DNA from: Phycisphaerae bacterium
Lineage (GTDB): Bacteria; Planctomycetota; Phycisphaerae; Phycisphaerales; UBA1924
DNA: 41,657 nucleotides
Direction of reading: 5' to 3'
Assembly: GCA_030426395.1 (NCBI GenBank)
Contig: JAUHYE010000017.1
Coordinates: 1-41,657, forward strand
Shown here: piece after piece, positions 33,302-41,582 of the stretch
How positions within the stretch are numbered: the stretch's first letter is position 1
Layout of the letters: each line of letters starts with the position of its first letter
The notes under the pieces: generated by a model
What the model was told of the DNA's origin: nothing
What the model saw: only the letters and a program-made list of their open reading frames with translations
Databases searched by the model: none
Position numbers and translations under genes: made by a program

Positions 33302-34989
33302 CCCTTCGGCGCCGTGTCCTGCCCCGCCTTGGGGTCCACCGCCTCGGGCCGCAGGTGCATCGGGTAAGCCCAGTGGTCCTTGTCGGCCCTCGCCCACGCC
33401 GCCGAGCGGCCGTTGTGGCCCACCTCGGGGCCCTCGGCGGGCTCGCCGCCCACGGTCAGCAGCACGCCGGGCTCGTCCCAGTCATACAGATCCCGATAGT
33501 TGGCGATCATCGTGTCGCCGATGCGGCGATTCACGTGGTGCGGTCGCAGGTCGTCGGGGTGGCTCAAACCCAATGCCGCGAGCAATTCCAGAAAGCCCTC
33601 GACCGTGCCCTCATGAAAGTTCTTCACGCGCTCGAACTTGTCCTCGACGACCAAACCCTTCGCCAATCTCGGATCCGTCGTCGCCACGCCCGTCGGGCAT
33701 TTATTCGTGTTGCACCGCAGCGCCTGGATGCACCCGAGCGCGAACATCATGCCGCGCGCGGAATTGCACAAGTCGGCCCCGAGCGCGAGCGCCCTGAGCA
33801 TATGGAACCCGGTCATGATCTTGCCGCTGGCGATGATCTTGATCTTGTCCCTCAGCCCCACACCAACCAGGGCGTTATGCACGAAGATCCACGCGTCGTG
33901 GGCCGGCATGCCGATCGAGTTGGAAAACTCCAAGGGCGCCGCGCCCGTGCCGCCCTCGCCGCCGTCCACGGTGATGAAGTCCGGCCGCAGGCCCGTGGCC
34001 ACCATCGCCTTGCAGATGGCATAGAACTCGTCGTACCGTCCAACACAGAGCTTGAAGCCCACCGGCTTGCCCCCGCTCAGCGCCCGCAGCTTCGCGATGA
34101 ACTCCAGCAGGCCCACCGGCGAGTCAAAAGCCGTGTGCCCCGGGGGGCTGAGCACCGTCTTGCCGGGTTCCAATCCGCGGATGTCGGCGATCTCCTGGGT
34201 GACCTTGCTTCCCGGCAGCACGCCGCCGTGCCCGGGCTTGGCGCCCTGCGAGATCTTCAGCTCGATCATCCGGACCGATTCCCGGGTCGCGTTCTTCTGG
34301 AAGAGGTCGGGGTTGAACGTGCCGTCTTTGTTGCGACAGCCGAAGTAGCCCGTGCCGATCTGCCACACCAGGTCGCCGCCGTGCTCGAGATGGTGCGGCG
34401 AGATGCCACCCTCGCCCGTGTTGTGGGAGAACCCACCGAGCCTCGCGCCCCGGTTGAGGGCCGCGATGGCATTGGGCGACAGCGACCCGTAGCTCATGGC
34501 GCTGATATTCAGGAGCGACGCGCTGTACGGCCTCTCGCACTGGCCCTCGCCGATCGTGATCCTCGGCGGGGTGTCGAGGACCTTCGCGGGCATGATCGAG
34601 TGCTCGGCCCACTCGTAGCCCGCGCCGTACATGTCGCGGTGCGAGCCGAAGGGCACCGTCTCGAGCTCGCTCTTGGATCGCGCGTACACGACGTTGCGGA
34701 ACTCGCGCTCGATGGGGTACGCCTCCAGCGACGATTCGATGAAGTACTGCTGGATCTCGGGCCGCACCATCTCGAGCATGTACCGCGCGTGCCCCAGCAG
34801 CGGGAAGTTCCGCAGGATGGTGTGCTCGGTCTGGTACGCGTCGTAGAAGCCCAGCGCGATCAGCGGCCCGAGGAGGACGAACGCCCAGAGCCCAGCCGGC
34901 CAGAAGAACGCGCAGACCACGCCGAACGCGATCGCGACACCGACGGCGATGAAGAACATCTGTCGAACGGTCATGCCAGCTCCGCTCAT
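33298..34989 (-). CDS. FMN-binding glutamate synthase-like protein with N-terminal membrane helices
   Basis: Protein of 563 residues. Two N-terminal hydrophobic helices (MFFIAVGVAIAFGVVCAFFW, LWAFVLLGPLIALGFYDAY) precede the glutamate synthase central/FMN barrel: ISAMSYGSLSPNAIAALNRGA, HNTGEGGISPHH, ISQGAKPGHGGVLPGSKV, TVDGGEGGTGAAPLEFSNS, KIIASGKIMTGFHML, and the iron-sulfur cluster Cys set CIQALRCNTNKCPTGVAT. The glutamine amidotransferase and beta-helix domains of full GltB are absent. Relatives are annotated as FMN-binding glutamate synthase family proteins with unproven activity. AAGGA precedes the ATG at 34989. Confidence 0.9.
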   Translation of the reverse strand: MSGAGMTVRQMFFIAVGVAIAFGVVCAFFWPAGLWAFVLLGPLIALGFYDAYQTEHTILRNFPLLGHARYMLEMVRPEIQQYFIESSLEAYPIEREFRNVVYARSKSELETVPFGSHRDMYGAGYEWAEHSIMPAKVLDTPPRITIGEGQCERPYSASLLNISAMSYGSLSPNAIAALNRGARLGGFSHNTGEGGISPHHLEHGGDLVWQIGTGYFGCRNKDGTFNPDLFQKNATRESVRMIELKISQGAKPGHGGVLPGSKVTQEIADIRGLEPGKTVLSPPGHTAFDSPVGLLEFIAKLRALSGGKPVGFKLCVGRYDEFYAICKAMVATGLRPDFITVDGGEGGTGAAPLEFSNSIGMPAHDAWIFVHNALVGVGLRDKIKIIASGKIMTGFHMLRALALGADLCNSARGMMFALGCIQALRCNTNKCPTGVATTDPRLAKGLVVEDKFERVKNFHEGTVEGFLELLAALGLSHPDDLRPHHVNRRIGDTMIANYRDLYDWDEPGVLLTVGGEPAEGPEVGHNGRSAAWARADKDHWAYPMHLRPEAVDPKAGQDTAPKG

Positions 34990-35040
34990 GGGTCCTTCCC
35001 CATGCTAGTGTCGCCCGCCGGCCGGGGGCATCCGCTCGCT

Positions 35041-36414
35041 TCAGCGTGACTCCCCCGCCGCCGCCCCGATCCACGCGAACATCTTCCCCGGCTCGTACGC
35101 CTCGACCGCGTGCAGGTAGGGCCGGCTCTGCACGCGGGCGACCACGATGTCCAGCTCGGGAAACACCCACACGCTGGTGTGCAGATACCCCTGCATCGCG
35201 ACGACCTTTGGGTCTTCATAGAGCCACCAGAGGTAGCCATAGCCCGCGCTGGCCTCGGACGGCTTCGCCATCGCGTCGAGCCATTCGGACGAGATCACGC
35301 TGCGATCCCCCACCATGCCATCGTCGAGCACCAGTTGCCCGAAGCGTGCCAGCTCGCGCAGCGTCGTCCTGGCGTCGGCGTAGGTCAGCGTGTTCCCCAC
35401 GCTGTCGCGGCGCATCTCGGTCGTGGTCAGCCCCATCGGCGCAAAGAGCTCGTCCCGCGCGAACTCCCACAGCGGCACGCCGGCCGCGGTCTCGAGCACC
35501 GGCGAGAGGAGCTGCACGCCCTCGTTGCTGTAGACGAACCGCTCGCCAGGTTCGTATTGGATGTCGAGCCCGGCGCAGTACGCCGTCGCGTCGCCGCCGG
35601 CGTTCATGCCCACGCCGCCGCGCACTCGCGGGAGGCCGGACGACATCGTCAGCAGGTGCTCCACCGTCACGCTCGCGCGATCGCCCTCGTTCCACTCGGG
35701 AACGAACGCGCCGACGCGTTGACTGACGTCCAGCTTCCCCGCGTCCACGAGCACACCGGCGAGCAGCCCGGTGATCGACTTGACGCTCGACATCGTGTAC
35801 ACCGGCTCGTGGTACAGCGGCGAGTACCACTCCTGCACGATCGCGCCGCCGCGGGCCACCAGCACGGCGTCGGCCCCGCTCTTCTTGCAGTGCTCCAGGT
35901 GGGCCGCGAGCGGCCGCGCATCGAGCCCGTGGTCCTCGGGCGTCGCGGTGGTCCACAACCCATCGGGCGCCGGCTCGAACGTGTCGGGCTGGTTCTCCCG
36001 GGGCAGCTCATCGCCGAGCGAGTTTCGCAGCAAGCGCATCTGCAACGCGAGCCAATCCAGGTCGCCCTCGTCCGCGATGATCGACTCGAACTCGGCGAGT
36101 GTGTGCGGTGCGGCATCCGAAGCGAGCGCCCGCTCGGCCGCGAAGCGGTACAGCAGCACCTCGGCCCGGATCAACGCGATCGACCCATGCGGCATGGCCA
36201 GCACGATGCCCGCCCACCGCACGCACTCCCGCCAGTCCCTCTCCTGGGCCGACCGCCGCATGCTCCACAGGGCGGCCCCGATGTCGTGGGTCTGCTCTTG
36301 CTCGGCCTGCTGGCCGGTCTGGATGCCCACGGCGAGCGAGCGCACGGGCAACGCCCGCACCCCCGGCGACACGGCGGCGACGGCGAGCACGAACAAAGCG
36401 GGCACGATGGTCAT
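35041..36414 (-). CDS. Exported serine hydrolase of the beta-lactamase/PBP-like family
   Basis: Protein of 457 residues from the ATG at 36414, with GGAGGA 8 bases upstream and a signal peptide (MTIVPALFVLAVAAVSPGV). The penicillin-binding-like fold is shown by SSVK at about residues 208-211 (the SxxK nucleophile motif), YSNEG (the YxN motif) and later GYLHTSVWVFPELDIVVARVQS. Family members include esterases, D-aminopeptidases and peptidoglycan-active enzymes, so the substrate is unknown. About 130 residues between the signal peptide and the hydrolase domain are helical and unrecognised. The frame is open upstream across a 21-bp repeat array, which is not coding. Confidence 0.85.
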   Translation of the reverse strand: MTIVPALFVLAVAAVSPGVRALPVRSLAVGIQTGQQAEQEQTHDIGAALWSMRRSAQERDWRECVRWAGIVLAMPHGSIALIRAEVLLYRFAAERALASDAAPHTLAEFESIIADEGDLDWLALQMRLLRNSLGDELPRENQPDTFEPAPDGLWTTATPEDHGLDARPLAAHLEHCKKSGADAVLVARGGAIVQEWYSPLYHEPVYTMSSVKSITGLLAGVLVDAGKLDVSQRVGAFVPEWNEGDRASVTVEHLLTMSSGLPRVRGGVGMNAGGDATAYCAGLDIQYEPGERFVYSNEGVQLLSPVLETAAGVPLWEFARDELFAPMGLTTTEMRRDSVGNTLTYADARTTLRELARFGQLVLDDGMVGDRSVISSEWLDAMAKPSEASAGYGYLWWLYEDPKVVAMQGYLHTSVWVFPELDIVVARVQSRPYLHAVEAYEPGKMFAWIGAAAGESR

Positions 36415-36470
36415 GGCGCGGGTCCTCCGACCGAGAGCATCGGCCTTTGCCGGCCTGGCCCAGCAGCGGA

Positions 36471-36575
36471 GCCCCGCGATCCCCCGGCCAGGACCCGTCC
36501 CCCGGCCGCCGGCCCCGATCACGGACGAGCCGGCCCCGATCACGCACGATCCGGCCCCGATGGCGCCCGCCCGGT
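36471..36575. repeat. Short array of five 21-bp repeats
   Basis: Five ungapped 21-base units (36471, 36492, 36513, 36534, 36555), the third and fourth nearly identical (CCCCGATCACGGACGAGCCGG-like with two or three changes). They lie in the 210-base gap between the serine hydrolase start and the stop of the LVIVD-type gene. The remainder of the gap (36576-36624) is very GC-rich with small inverted repeats. Confidence 0.7.
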
Positions 36576-36624
36576 CCCCCGCCGCGGCCGGCGGGGCGCC
36601 GGCGTTGCCCCCCTCGAGCGGCCG

Positions 36625-37788
36625 TCAGGGGCAGCCGGCGGCGAGCGCGGCCTCGAAGGCGGTGTAGTCGGCCACCGTCACCTCGCCGTCGGCGTTGAAG
36701 TCGGCCTCCAGGTCGCCCCGGACGTAGAGGTTGAGGAACGCCTGGGCGTCGAAGTAGTTGGCGGCACCGTCGGCGTCGAGGTCCGCCGGGCAGAAGGGGT
36801 ACGGCGGGCAGCCCCCCACGTCGTAGATCGCCAGCCCCTGGTCCGTCAGCGCGTACAGCCGCTGGTCGACCACCTCGAAGCTCAGCCGGCTGCCCCTGGT
36901 CTCGAACTCGCCCAGGGTGCTGGGGTTGGTCGGGTCGCGCAGGTCGTGGATCGCCAGCGTCCTCGCCCGCGACCCATCGGTGTACAGCGCGTCGCCGGCG
37001 ATCTGCCAGGGCGTCTCGTACGACTCGACGTCGAAGTCGCCGCGATGGAAGAGCCGCACCGCGTCGGGCCGGCCCACGTGCACCAGGGTGTACGTCCGGC
37101 GGCCGCCGGGCCGGTCCCGGAGGTAGGCCAGCGAGCCCGAGACCGCCTGCACGGCGGCCCCCTCGCCGAAGCGGTCGAGCTCGCGCAGGTCCTCGGGGTC
37201 GCTCGCGTCGATGGTCACCAGCTGGCTCAGCGTGCTCAGGTACACCGTGGGCCACTGCACGAACAGCCGGATGACGCCGTCGGTGACCATGATCGAGTCG
37301 AGCAGCCGCGGGCTGGCCGGGTCGGCCACGTCGACGGTGTAGAGCGTCGACTGCCCGCGATTCGTGATGTAGGCCACGGTGCCCACGACCTCGATGATCT
37401 CCGGGCCGGCGATGGGAAGGCTCGAGAGCAGCTTGAGGTCGGTCGGGTCCGACGCGTCGTAGATGTCCAGGCTCGCGCCGAAGAGCCGCAGCGTGTACAC
37501 CAGCGACCCCACGGCCTTCACGTCGTACAGGCCCGACACGGGCGTGGCCGACAGCAGCTGTGGGTCGGACGGGTCGCTCACGTCCACGGCGTAGAGCAGG
37601 TCGAGCCCGCGGCACCAGGCGATCGGCCCGTCGACGTCGATCGCGAAGCCGGCGTCGAAGTCGATCGACCCCAGCTCGCGGACCTTGCAGAAGGGGTTGC
37701 CCGTTGTCTGGCCGGAACTCACCGGCGCCGCGCCGCCAAACACCATCCCGGCGGCCACGGCCGCCCCGATCAAACGCATCCGTTGCAT
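36625..37788 (-). CDS. Exported LVIVD-repeat (beta-propeller-like) protein with dockerin-like C-terminus
   Basis: Protein of 387 residues; the ATG at 37788 has GGGGAG upstream and leads into a signal peptide (MQRMRLIGAAVAAGMVFGGAA). The body consists of about seven repeats of the form LYAVDVSDPSDPQLLSAT / LDIYDASDPTDLKLLSSL / LYTVDVADPASPRLLDSI, the LVIVD pattern expected to form a beta-propeller. The final ~55 residues, after CPPYPFCPADL, have two dockerin-like loops (DADGAANYFDAQAFLNLY and DFNADGEVTVADYTAFEAAL) ending AAGCP. Probably a surface-attached binding protein; no catalytic site is seen. It is bracketed by 21-bp repeat arrays on both sides. The frame upstream of 37788 runs through the repeats and is not coding. 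Confidence 0.85.
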   Translation of the reverse strand: MQRMRLIGAAVAAGMVFGGAAPVSSGQTTGNPFCKVRELGSIDFDAGFAIDVDGPIAWCRGLDLLYAVDVSDPSDPQLLSATPVSGLYDVKAVGSLVYTLRLFGASLDIYDASDPTDLKLLSSLPIAGPEIIEVVGTVAYITNRGQSTLYTVDVADPASPRLLDSIMVTDGVIRLFVQWPTVYLSTLSQLVTIDASDPEDLRELDRFGEGAAVQAVSGSLAYLRDRPGGRRTYTLVHVGRPDAVRLFHRGDFDVESYETPWQIAGDALYTDGSRARTLAIHDLRDPTNPSTLGEFETRGSRLSFEVVDQRLYALTDQGLAIYDVGGCPPYPFCPADLDADGAANYFDAQAFLNLYVRGDLEADFNADGEVTVADYTAFEAALAAGCP

Positions 37789-37892
37789 GCTCGCTCCCCG
37801 GGGCCCGAGCCCCGTCCATCGCCCGTGCGCCGGGCCCGGACCTTCCGGGCTCCGGCTCCGTGCCATTGGTGGCCCCCGCACGGTGTACCGCC

Positions 37893-37997
37893 GGGTTTGT
37901 TCCGCGTTGCGGTGGGTTCTCAAGAAGTTGTGCCGGGCTTTCAGGACGTTGCCCCGGGCTCTCAAGACGTTGCCCCGGGCGCGCGGGGTGTTGCGCC
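37893..37997. repeat. Five-unit 21-bp repeat array, reversed orientation
   Basis: Five ungapped 21-base units start at 37893, 37914, 37935, 37956 and 37977; 37935 and 37956 differ at only two or three bases (GGGCTTTCAGGACGTTGCCCC-like). Their reverse complement contains GTCTTGAGAGCCC, close to GTCTTGGAGAGCGCA in the array at 38108-38317, so the two arrays face each other. Units weaken beyond 38000. The bases between the arrays (38000-38107) are extremely GC-rich and hold no gene. Confidence 0.65.
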
Positions 37998-38107
37998 CGG
38001 CGCGCGGGGGAATCCCGCTGGCAAACCAGCGCCCAACCCCCGCAGGAGCCCTCCCGCGGGGCCGCGGCCCGATGCCGGGCGGCCCGCGGCCCGTCCCGCG
38101 TTGTCCA

Positions 38108-38317
38108 GCACCGGCGCTGGAGAACGCACGACCGGTCTTGGAGCACGCAGGACCGGTCTTGAGGAACGCAGCACCGGTCTTGGAGAGCGCAGCACCGGTC
38201 CTGAGAAGCCCAGCGCCGGTGCTGGAGAGCGCAGGACCGGTCTTGAGGACCCCAGCACCGGTGCTGGAAAACACAAGACCGGCGCTGGAGACCGCAGCAC
38301 CGGTCTTGTGCTCCGCG
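38108..38317. repeat. Ten-unit 21-bp palindrome array
   Basis: Ten ungapped units of 21 bases, each with an ACCGGT-type palindromic centre (GACCGGTC, CACCGGTC, GCACCGGTGC, GCGCCGGTGC, GACCGGCG) and a linker close to TGGAGAGCGCA. One unit extends to a perfect 16-bp palindrome, CCAGCACCGGTGCTGG, around 38260. The 654-base gap 37789-38442 otherwise holds only the reversed array and the upstream regions of the two divergent genes. Both strands stay open through the array because 21 is a multiple of 3; this is not evidence for coding. Confidence 0.8.
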
Positions 38318-38442
38318 CGATCGGGCGTGCGGGGTGGGGGTTCTGTGGCCGAGGGGGTGAGGAAGAGCCCCGGTCGGCAGGCAACGCCAGGCGGGCGCCC
38401 ATGTGGCGATGCGGGGAACCAGGCCCGATAGGATCGTTCGCA

Positions 38443-39816
38443 ATGCCCGAACAGAACGACCCGAAGCGGGATGGTGAAGCCACGGGGACCGGGCCGAGCG
38501 GCCACGAGGTCGGCACCGCCGGCGAGCGGTTCATCGAGGAGCTATGGCGGTTGCCGTTCGGGCGCGATTTCCTCTTTGCCAACCCGAAGTACAAGAAGGG
38601 CAAGAACGAACGGGAGGTGTGCGACCTGCTGCTGTTGCTCGATGAATACGCCGTGGTCGTGCAGATCAAGACCGCCGATCCCACATCGAAGTCGGGCTGG
38701 GATGAACAGAAGTGGGCCGACTGGGGCAACGCCAAGGCCAAAGAAGCCCTGAAACAACTCAAGGGCGGCCTGCGGGCGATGCTCGATGGGCGGGCCCCGG
38801 CCGTCGAGAACGATCGCCAGGGCCGCGTGGAGATCGACCCCACGAAGCTGACGCACCTGTTCGGCATCGTGGTCGTCGATAGCCCGGCCCTGGACCACTG
38901 GGGCGTCCACCCGGTCGTGGAGGTCGGCGGACGGTCCGTGCCCGTGCTGCAGACCAGCCACCAGAACATGATCGAGATTGTGACCGAGCTGTCCACGCCG
39001 ATGGATTTAATCAACTATCTAGGGATGCATGCGCGGTTCTTTGAGAAGCACAAACTTCATGGCGTAACCGAGCTCGATCTGCTTGCTGCAATCAAGACAG
39101 AATCCGAGACGTTCGATCGAGCCGACGCCGAGGATGCGAAGATCATCGTGCTCCCCGGCACCTGGCAGCGGTTCCAGAAAGGCTCGCTACGCCAGCACAG
39201 GGCCGCGCTCGATCGCAACTCGTTTGTGGTTGACGCCATGGCCAACAAGCTCCATCTGATCCATTCTGCGGAGCCAGACTTTGTGCGCGAGATGCGAGCC
39301 GAAGATGGAAGGCCGGAGCCGGATAGACATTCCAAGCAGCAGTCCATCAACCAACTCGCACGATTGGGGCGACTGGATCGGCGACATGTCGGCAACAAGC
39401 TATTCGAGAAGAGTCAGCTATGCCTCAAGACCGACCGCAATCGTCACTTTGTCTTCCGGCCTGGAGGTCACAGCCCGATCTGGCATGTCTATCTCGTTTC
39501 GCTTCTGAAAGAACGGAAACGCCTCGAATATCTGAGCGCATTGTGCTCTACATTCCTTGTTGCATACGGACATCGCCAGGTGTATGGCTACGCCATCGAT
39601 CCCGTGATGGTGCGACGGGGATTTCGTGTTGACACGGTCTGGATCCAAGTTGATCCTGCCGAGATCCGTACAGGAATGAAGGCGGAGGAGATCGAGCAGG
39701 CCCGACGGTACTTCACGATGCCGCAAATCTCCTACCACACCGAATTCGGCGGCCCCGAGGCCCCGCCCACGACCCTCCCGCTTGACCCCGGGGATTGGCT
39801 GGGTACCGTTTCCTGA
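38443..39816 (+). CDS. PD-(D/E)xK nuclease-like protein of unknown role
   Basis: Protein of 457 residues from the ATG at 38443, with AGGA 9 bases upstream. The N-terminal ~140 residues carry what looks like a restriction-endonuclease-type fold: E28 in GERFIEELW, then EVCDLLLLLDEYAVVVQIK with Asp61 and Gln74-x-Lys76, the D...QxK form of the PD-(D/E)xK motif seen in Mrr/NERD-like nucleases. The C-terminal ~270 residues are unrecognised. From about 39000 to 39720 the GC content and codon choice drop clearly below both the 5' part and the neighbours. It could be a defence or DNA-repair nuclease; the longer open frame reaching back to about 35110 is an artefact of GC-rich, stop-poor sequence. Confidence 0.7.
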   Translation: MPEQNDPKRDGEATGTGPSGHEVGTAGERFIEELWRLPFGRDFLFANPKYKKGKNEREVCDLLLLLDEYAVVVQIKTADPTSKSGWDEQKWADWGNAKAKEALKQLKGGLRAMLDGRAPAVENDRQGRVEIDPTKLTHLFGIVVVDSPALDHWGVHPVVEVGGRSVPVLQTSHQNMIEIVTELSTPMDLINYLGMHARFFEKHKLHGVTELDLLAAIKTESETFDRADAEDAKIIVLPGTWQRFQKGSLRQHRAALDRNSFVVDAMANKLHLIHSAEPDFVREMRAEDGRPEPDRHSKQQSINQLARLGRLDRRHVGNKLFEKSQLCLKTDRNRHFVFRPGGHSPIWHVYLVSLLKERKRLEYLSALCSTFLVAYGHRQVYGYAIDPVMVRRGFRVDTVWIQVDPAEIRTGMKAEEIEQARRYFTMPQISYHTEFGGPEAPPTTLPLDPGDWLGTVS

Positions 39817-39936
39817 CCGAGCACCGGAGCACGCCCGCACGGGCAATCATCCAGGGGTACTGGCACCGCCACCCCTGCACGCTCGGCCGAGTTTCTCGAC
39901 TGCACCCAACGCCCCAGCGAGGCAAAGGACGAGCGC

Positions 39937-41523
39937 GTGCGTACCGGAATGCAAGACTTTGAAGCCGCCGAGCCGCCCTGCGCGTTGCGTCAGGCGACTT
40001 CGCTGTTCGCCGACCACGGCTGGAACCACGCGGACGCTCGGTGGCTGGCCGAGGCGTGCCTGCGGCTGGTTCCCGACGTCCGGCCCGAGGGGCCGGGCCT
40101 GGGCTTCTCGGCCGAATTGGCCGTCGCGTCGGTCGCCAAGGCGGCCGGCGAGGCCGGCTGGGCCGGGCATCGCCACGCGGCCCTTCTGACCACGTTCGCC
40201 ACGGTGATCGGCTGCCACCGACGGTCGGGGCCGCTGCCCGCGTCACGCGAGAGCAGGGTCGATAGCGGCGGACTCGTCGCCGAAGAGGCCGACTGGGCGC
40301 GTTGGTTCGAGGCGGCCGCGTGCTTCCGATCCAACGGCGCGGACTTCGAGGCCGCGTTCGAGGCCGGCTGGGTTTGGGCCGAGCCGGGCGGCTGGACGCA
40401 CCCGGCCAACCTGCTGGCGTCCTCATGGCGTGGCCAGCCGGACGAGGCCTTCGAGCGTCACCCGACCGTGCGGCTCATGCGCGTGCTGGTCGGTGGGGCC
40501 GGGCTCGACTTGCGACGCGTGGTCGACTTGGAGCCATTGCTCGCGCTCGGTCGTCGGTGGTCCCGCTTCGATCCGGCCGATGGCGAGCGCGACACGCGTG
40601 GTCTGGGCGAACGTCCCGCCATGAAGCCCGGCAACCTGCTGGCGTGGATGATCGGGATCGGGCCGCGCGCGATCCATGCCATGCTGCCGGAACTCGACGC
40701 GACGAAATCCGACGAGCACGCGGCCGCCGTCGCCGGCGGGCTGCGCATCCTGCTCGAGCAGTGGATGCTCGTCAAGCACGGGCACCCGACGTTCGCCCGC
40801 GAGGGCGGGCCCGAACTGCATGCGGCGCTCGCCCCGGTGCTGGATGCCATTGAAGCGCGTCTCACACATGCCGATATCCCAGCCCAGCACGGGCTCCGCC
40901 GCCTCTGGCTCTGGTGCGCCTGGACCGCCTTCGAGGCCAACGAAAACGCATGGCTGGCGCTGGACCCGGACAGGCGCAAGAAGATCCTCGCCGCCGCGAA
41001 CGAGGACCTGGCGAGGATTCGTCCGCTGCTGGAGCGTGCGTCGATCAAGCCGGACGACGAAGTCGCCAAGCGCGAGGCCGAGGACGCTCGATCGGGCCGC
41101 GTCGAGCCGCCCGCCTGGTTGGCGTTCGAGCACGAGCACGAGCACGTGCAATCGTGCGTCTACCTCCTGTTCCAGCACGCGGGCGTGTGGAAGGGCATGA
41201 AGCCGCTGCTCCTGGCGATCCGGCGGATGGGCTGCCCGTGCGTCGCCGGGGACCTGCGATACTGGCCCGAGTTGGAGACGATCGGCGGGTTCAAGCCCAG
41301 GGGCCTGCCCGAGCAGCCGCCCGAGCCGTGGGCGTGGCTGCCGCGCGCGATGGTGAACATGTTCCACGCGTACGCGGGCCGGGAGCAGGAAGCCGACGAG
41401 CACCTGCTCGCGTTGCGGGGCGAGTTCGCCCAGTTCTGCCTGGACCGATTGGGGGATGGCTTCAGCACGAACCAGCGCAAGGCGTTCCTCGCTGAAGGTC
41501 GGGCGAGGCGGCGCGCGGCATGA
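39937..41523 (+). CDS. Large protein of unknown function
   Basis: Protein of 528 residues. A GTG at 39937 has AAAGGA 7 bases upstream (first codons MRTGMQD); an ATG lies four codons on. The protein looks soluble and largely helical, rich in Ala, Trp, Arg and Glu, with no signal peptide or membrane helix. A short EHEHEHEH run near residue 400 is coded by tandem GAGCAC. No known domain is recognised. Base composition is typical of the window, unlike the middle of the preceding gene, and 120 bases separate them, so an operon is possible but not shown. It ends 3 bases before a strong terminator. Confidence 0.7.
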   Translation: MRTGMQDFEAAEPPCALRQATSLFADHGWNHADARWLAEACLRLVPDVRPEGPGLGFSAELAVASVAKAAGEAGWAGHRHAALLTTFATVIGCHRRSGPLPASRESRVDSGGLVAEEADWARWFEAAACFRSNGADFEAAFEAGWVWAEPGGWTHPANLLASSWRGQPDEAFERHPTVRLMRVLVGGAGLDLRRVVDLEPLLALGRRWSRFDPADGERDTRGLGERPAMKPGNLLAWMIGIGPRAIHAMLPELDATKSDEHAAAVAGGLRILLEQWMLVKHGHPTFAREGGPELHAALAPVLDAIEARLTHADIPAQHGLRRLWLWCAWTAFEANENAWLALDPDRRKKILAAANEDLARIRPLLERASIKPDDEVAKREAEDARSGRVEPPAWLAFEHEHEHVQSCVYLLFQHAGVWKGMKPLLLAIRRMGCPCVAGDLRYWPELETIGGFKPRGLPEQPPEPWAWLPRAMVNMFHAYAGREQEADEHLLALRGEFAQFCLDRLGDGFSTNQRKAFLAEGRARRRAA

Positions 41524-41526
41524 TTT

Positions 41527-41552
41527 CATCCGTCGCACGGATGCGTTTTTTC
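41527..41552 (+). terminator. Rho-independent terminator
   Basis: CATCCGT-CGC-ACGGATG at 41527-41543 is followed by CGTTTTTTC. It starts 3 bases after the stop of the 528-residue gene. Confidence 0.85.
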
Positions 41553-41582
41553 TTGCCGTCGCTGTCAGGAGGGTGCTAGAAT
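41553..41582 (+). promoter_or_regulatory. Possible promoter of a transcript running off the window
   Basis: TTGCCG (41553-41558) and TAGAAT (41577-41582) are 18 bases apart, right after a terminator. The remaining 75 bases contain hairpins GAGAG/CTCTC (41605-41620) and CCCCCGC/GCGGGGG (41631-41657), and an open frame from the ATG at 41596 to the edge without a ribosome site. Whether a structured leader, a small RNA or a gene follows cannot be told. Confidence 0.35.

Noticed and set aside
38108-38317. Iteron-type replication origin (20-22 bp direct repeats)
   Set aside because: No replication initiator gene or AT-rich melting region adjoins; the surroundings are core chromosomal genes and the region is extremely GC-rich.
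37962-39014. A minus-strand protein made of heptapeptide repeats (PVLRSPA-like)
   Set aside because: It is a by-product of the 21-bp period; the frame also runs antisense through the nuclease-like gene, and equivalent open frames exist on the opposite strand.
35110-39816. A 1,568-residue plus-strand protein
   Set aside because: It runs antisense through two well-supported minus-strand genes and through non-coding repeats; only the part from 38443 has a ribosome site and protein-like sequence.
39833-39868. Terminator between the nuclease-like and 528-residue genes
   Set aside because: GCCCG/CGGGC and AGGGGT/ACCCCT pairs exist but neither is followed by a T-run, so a transcript may continue through.
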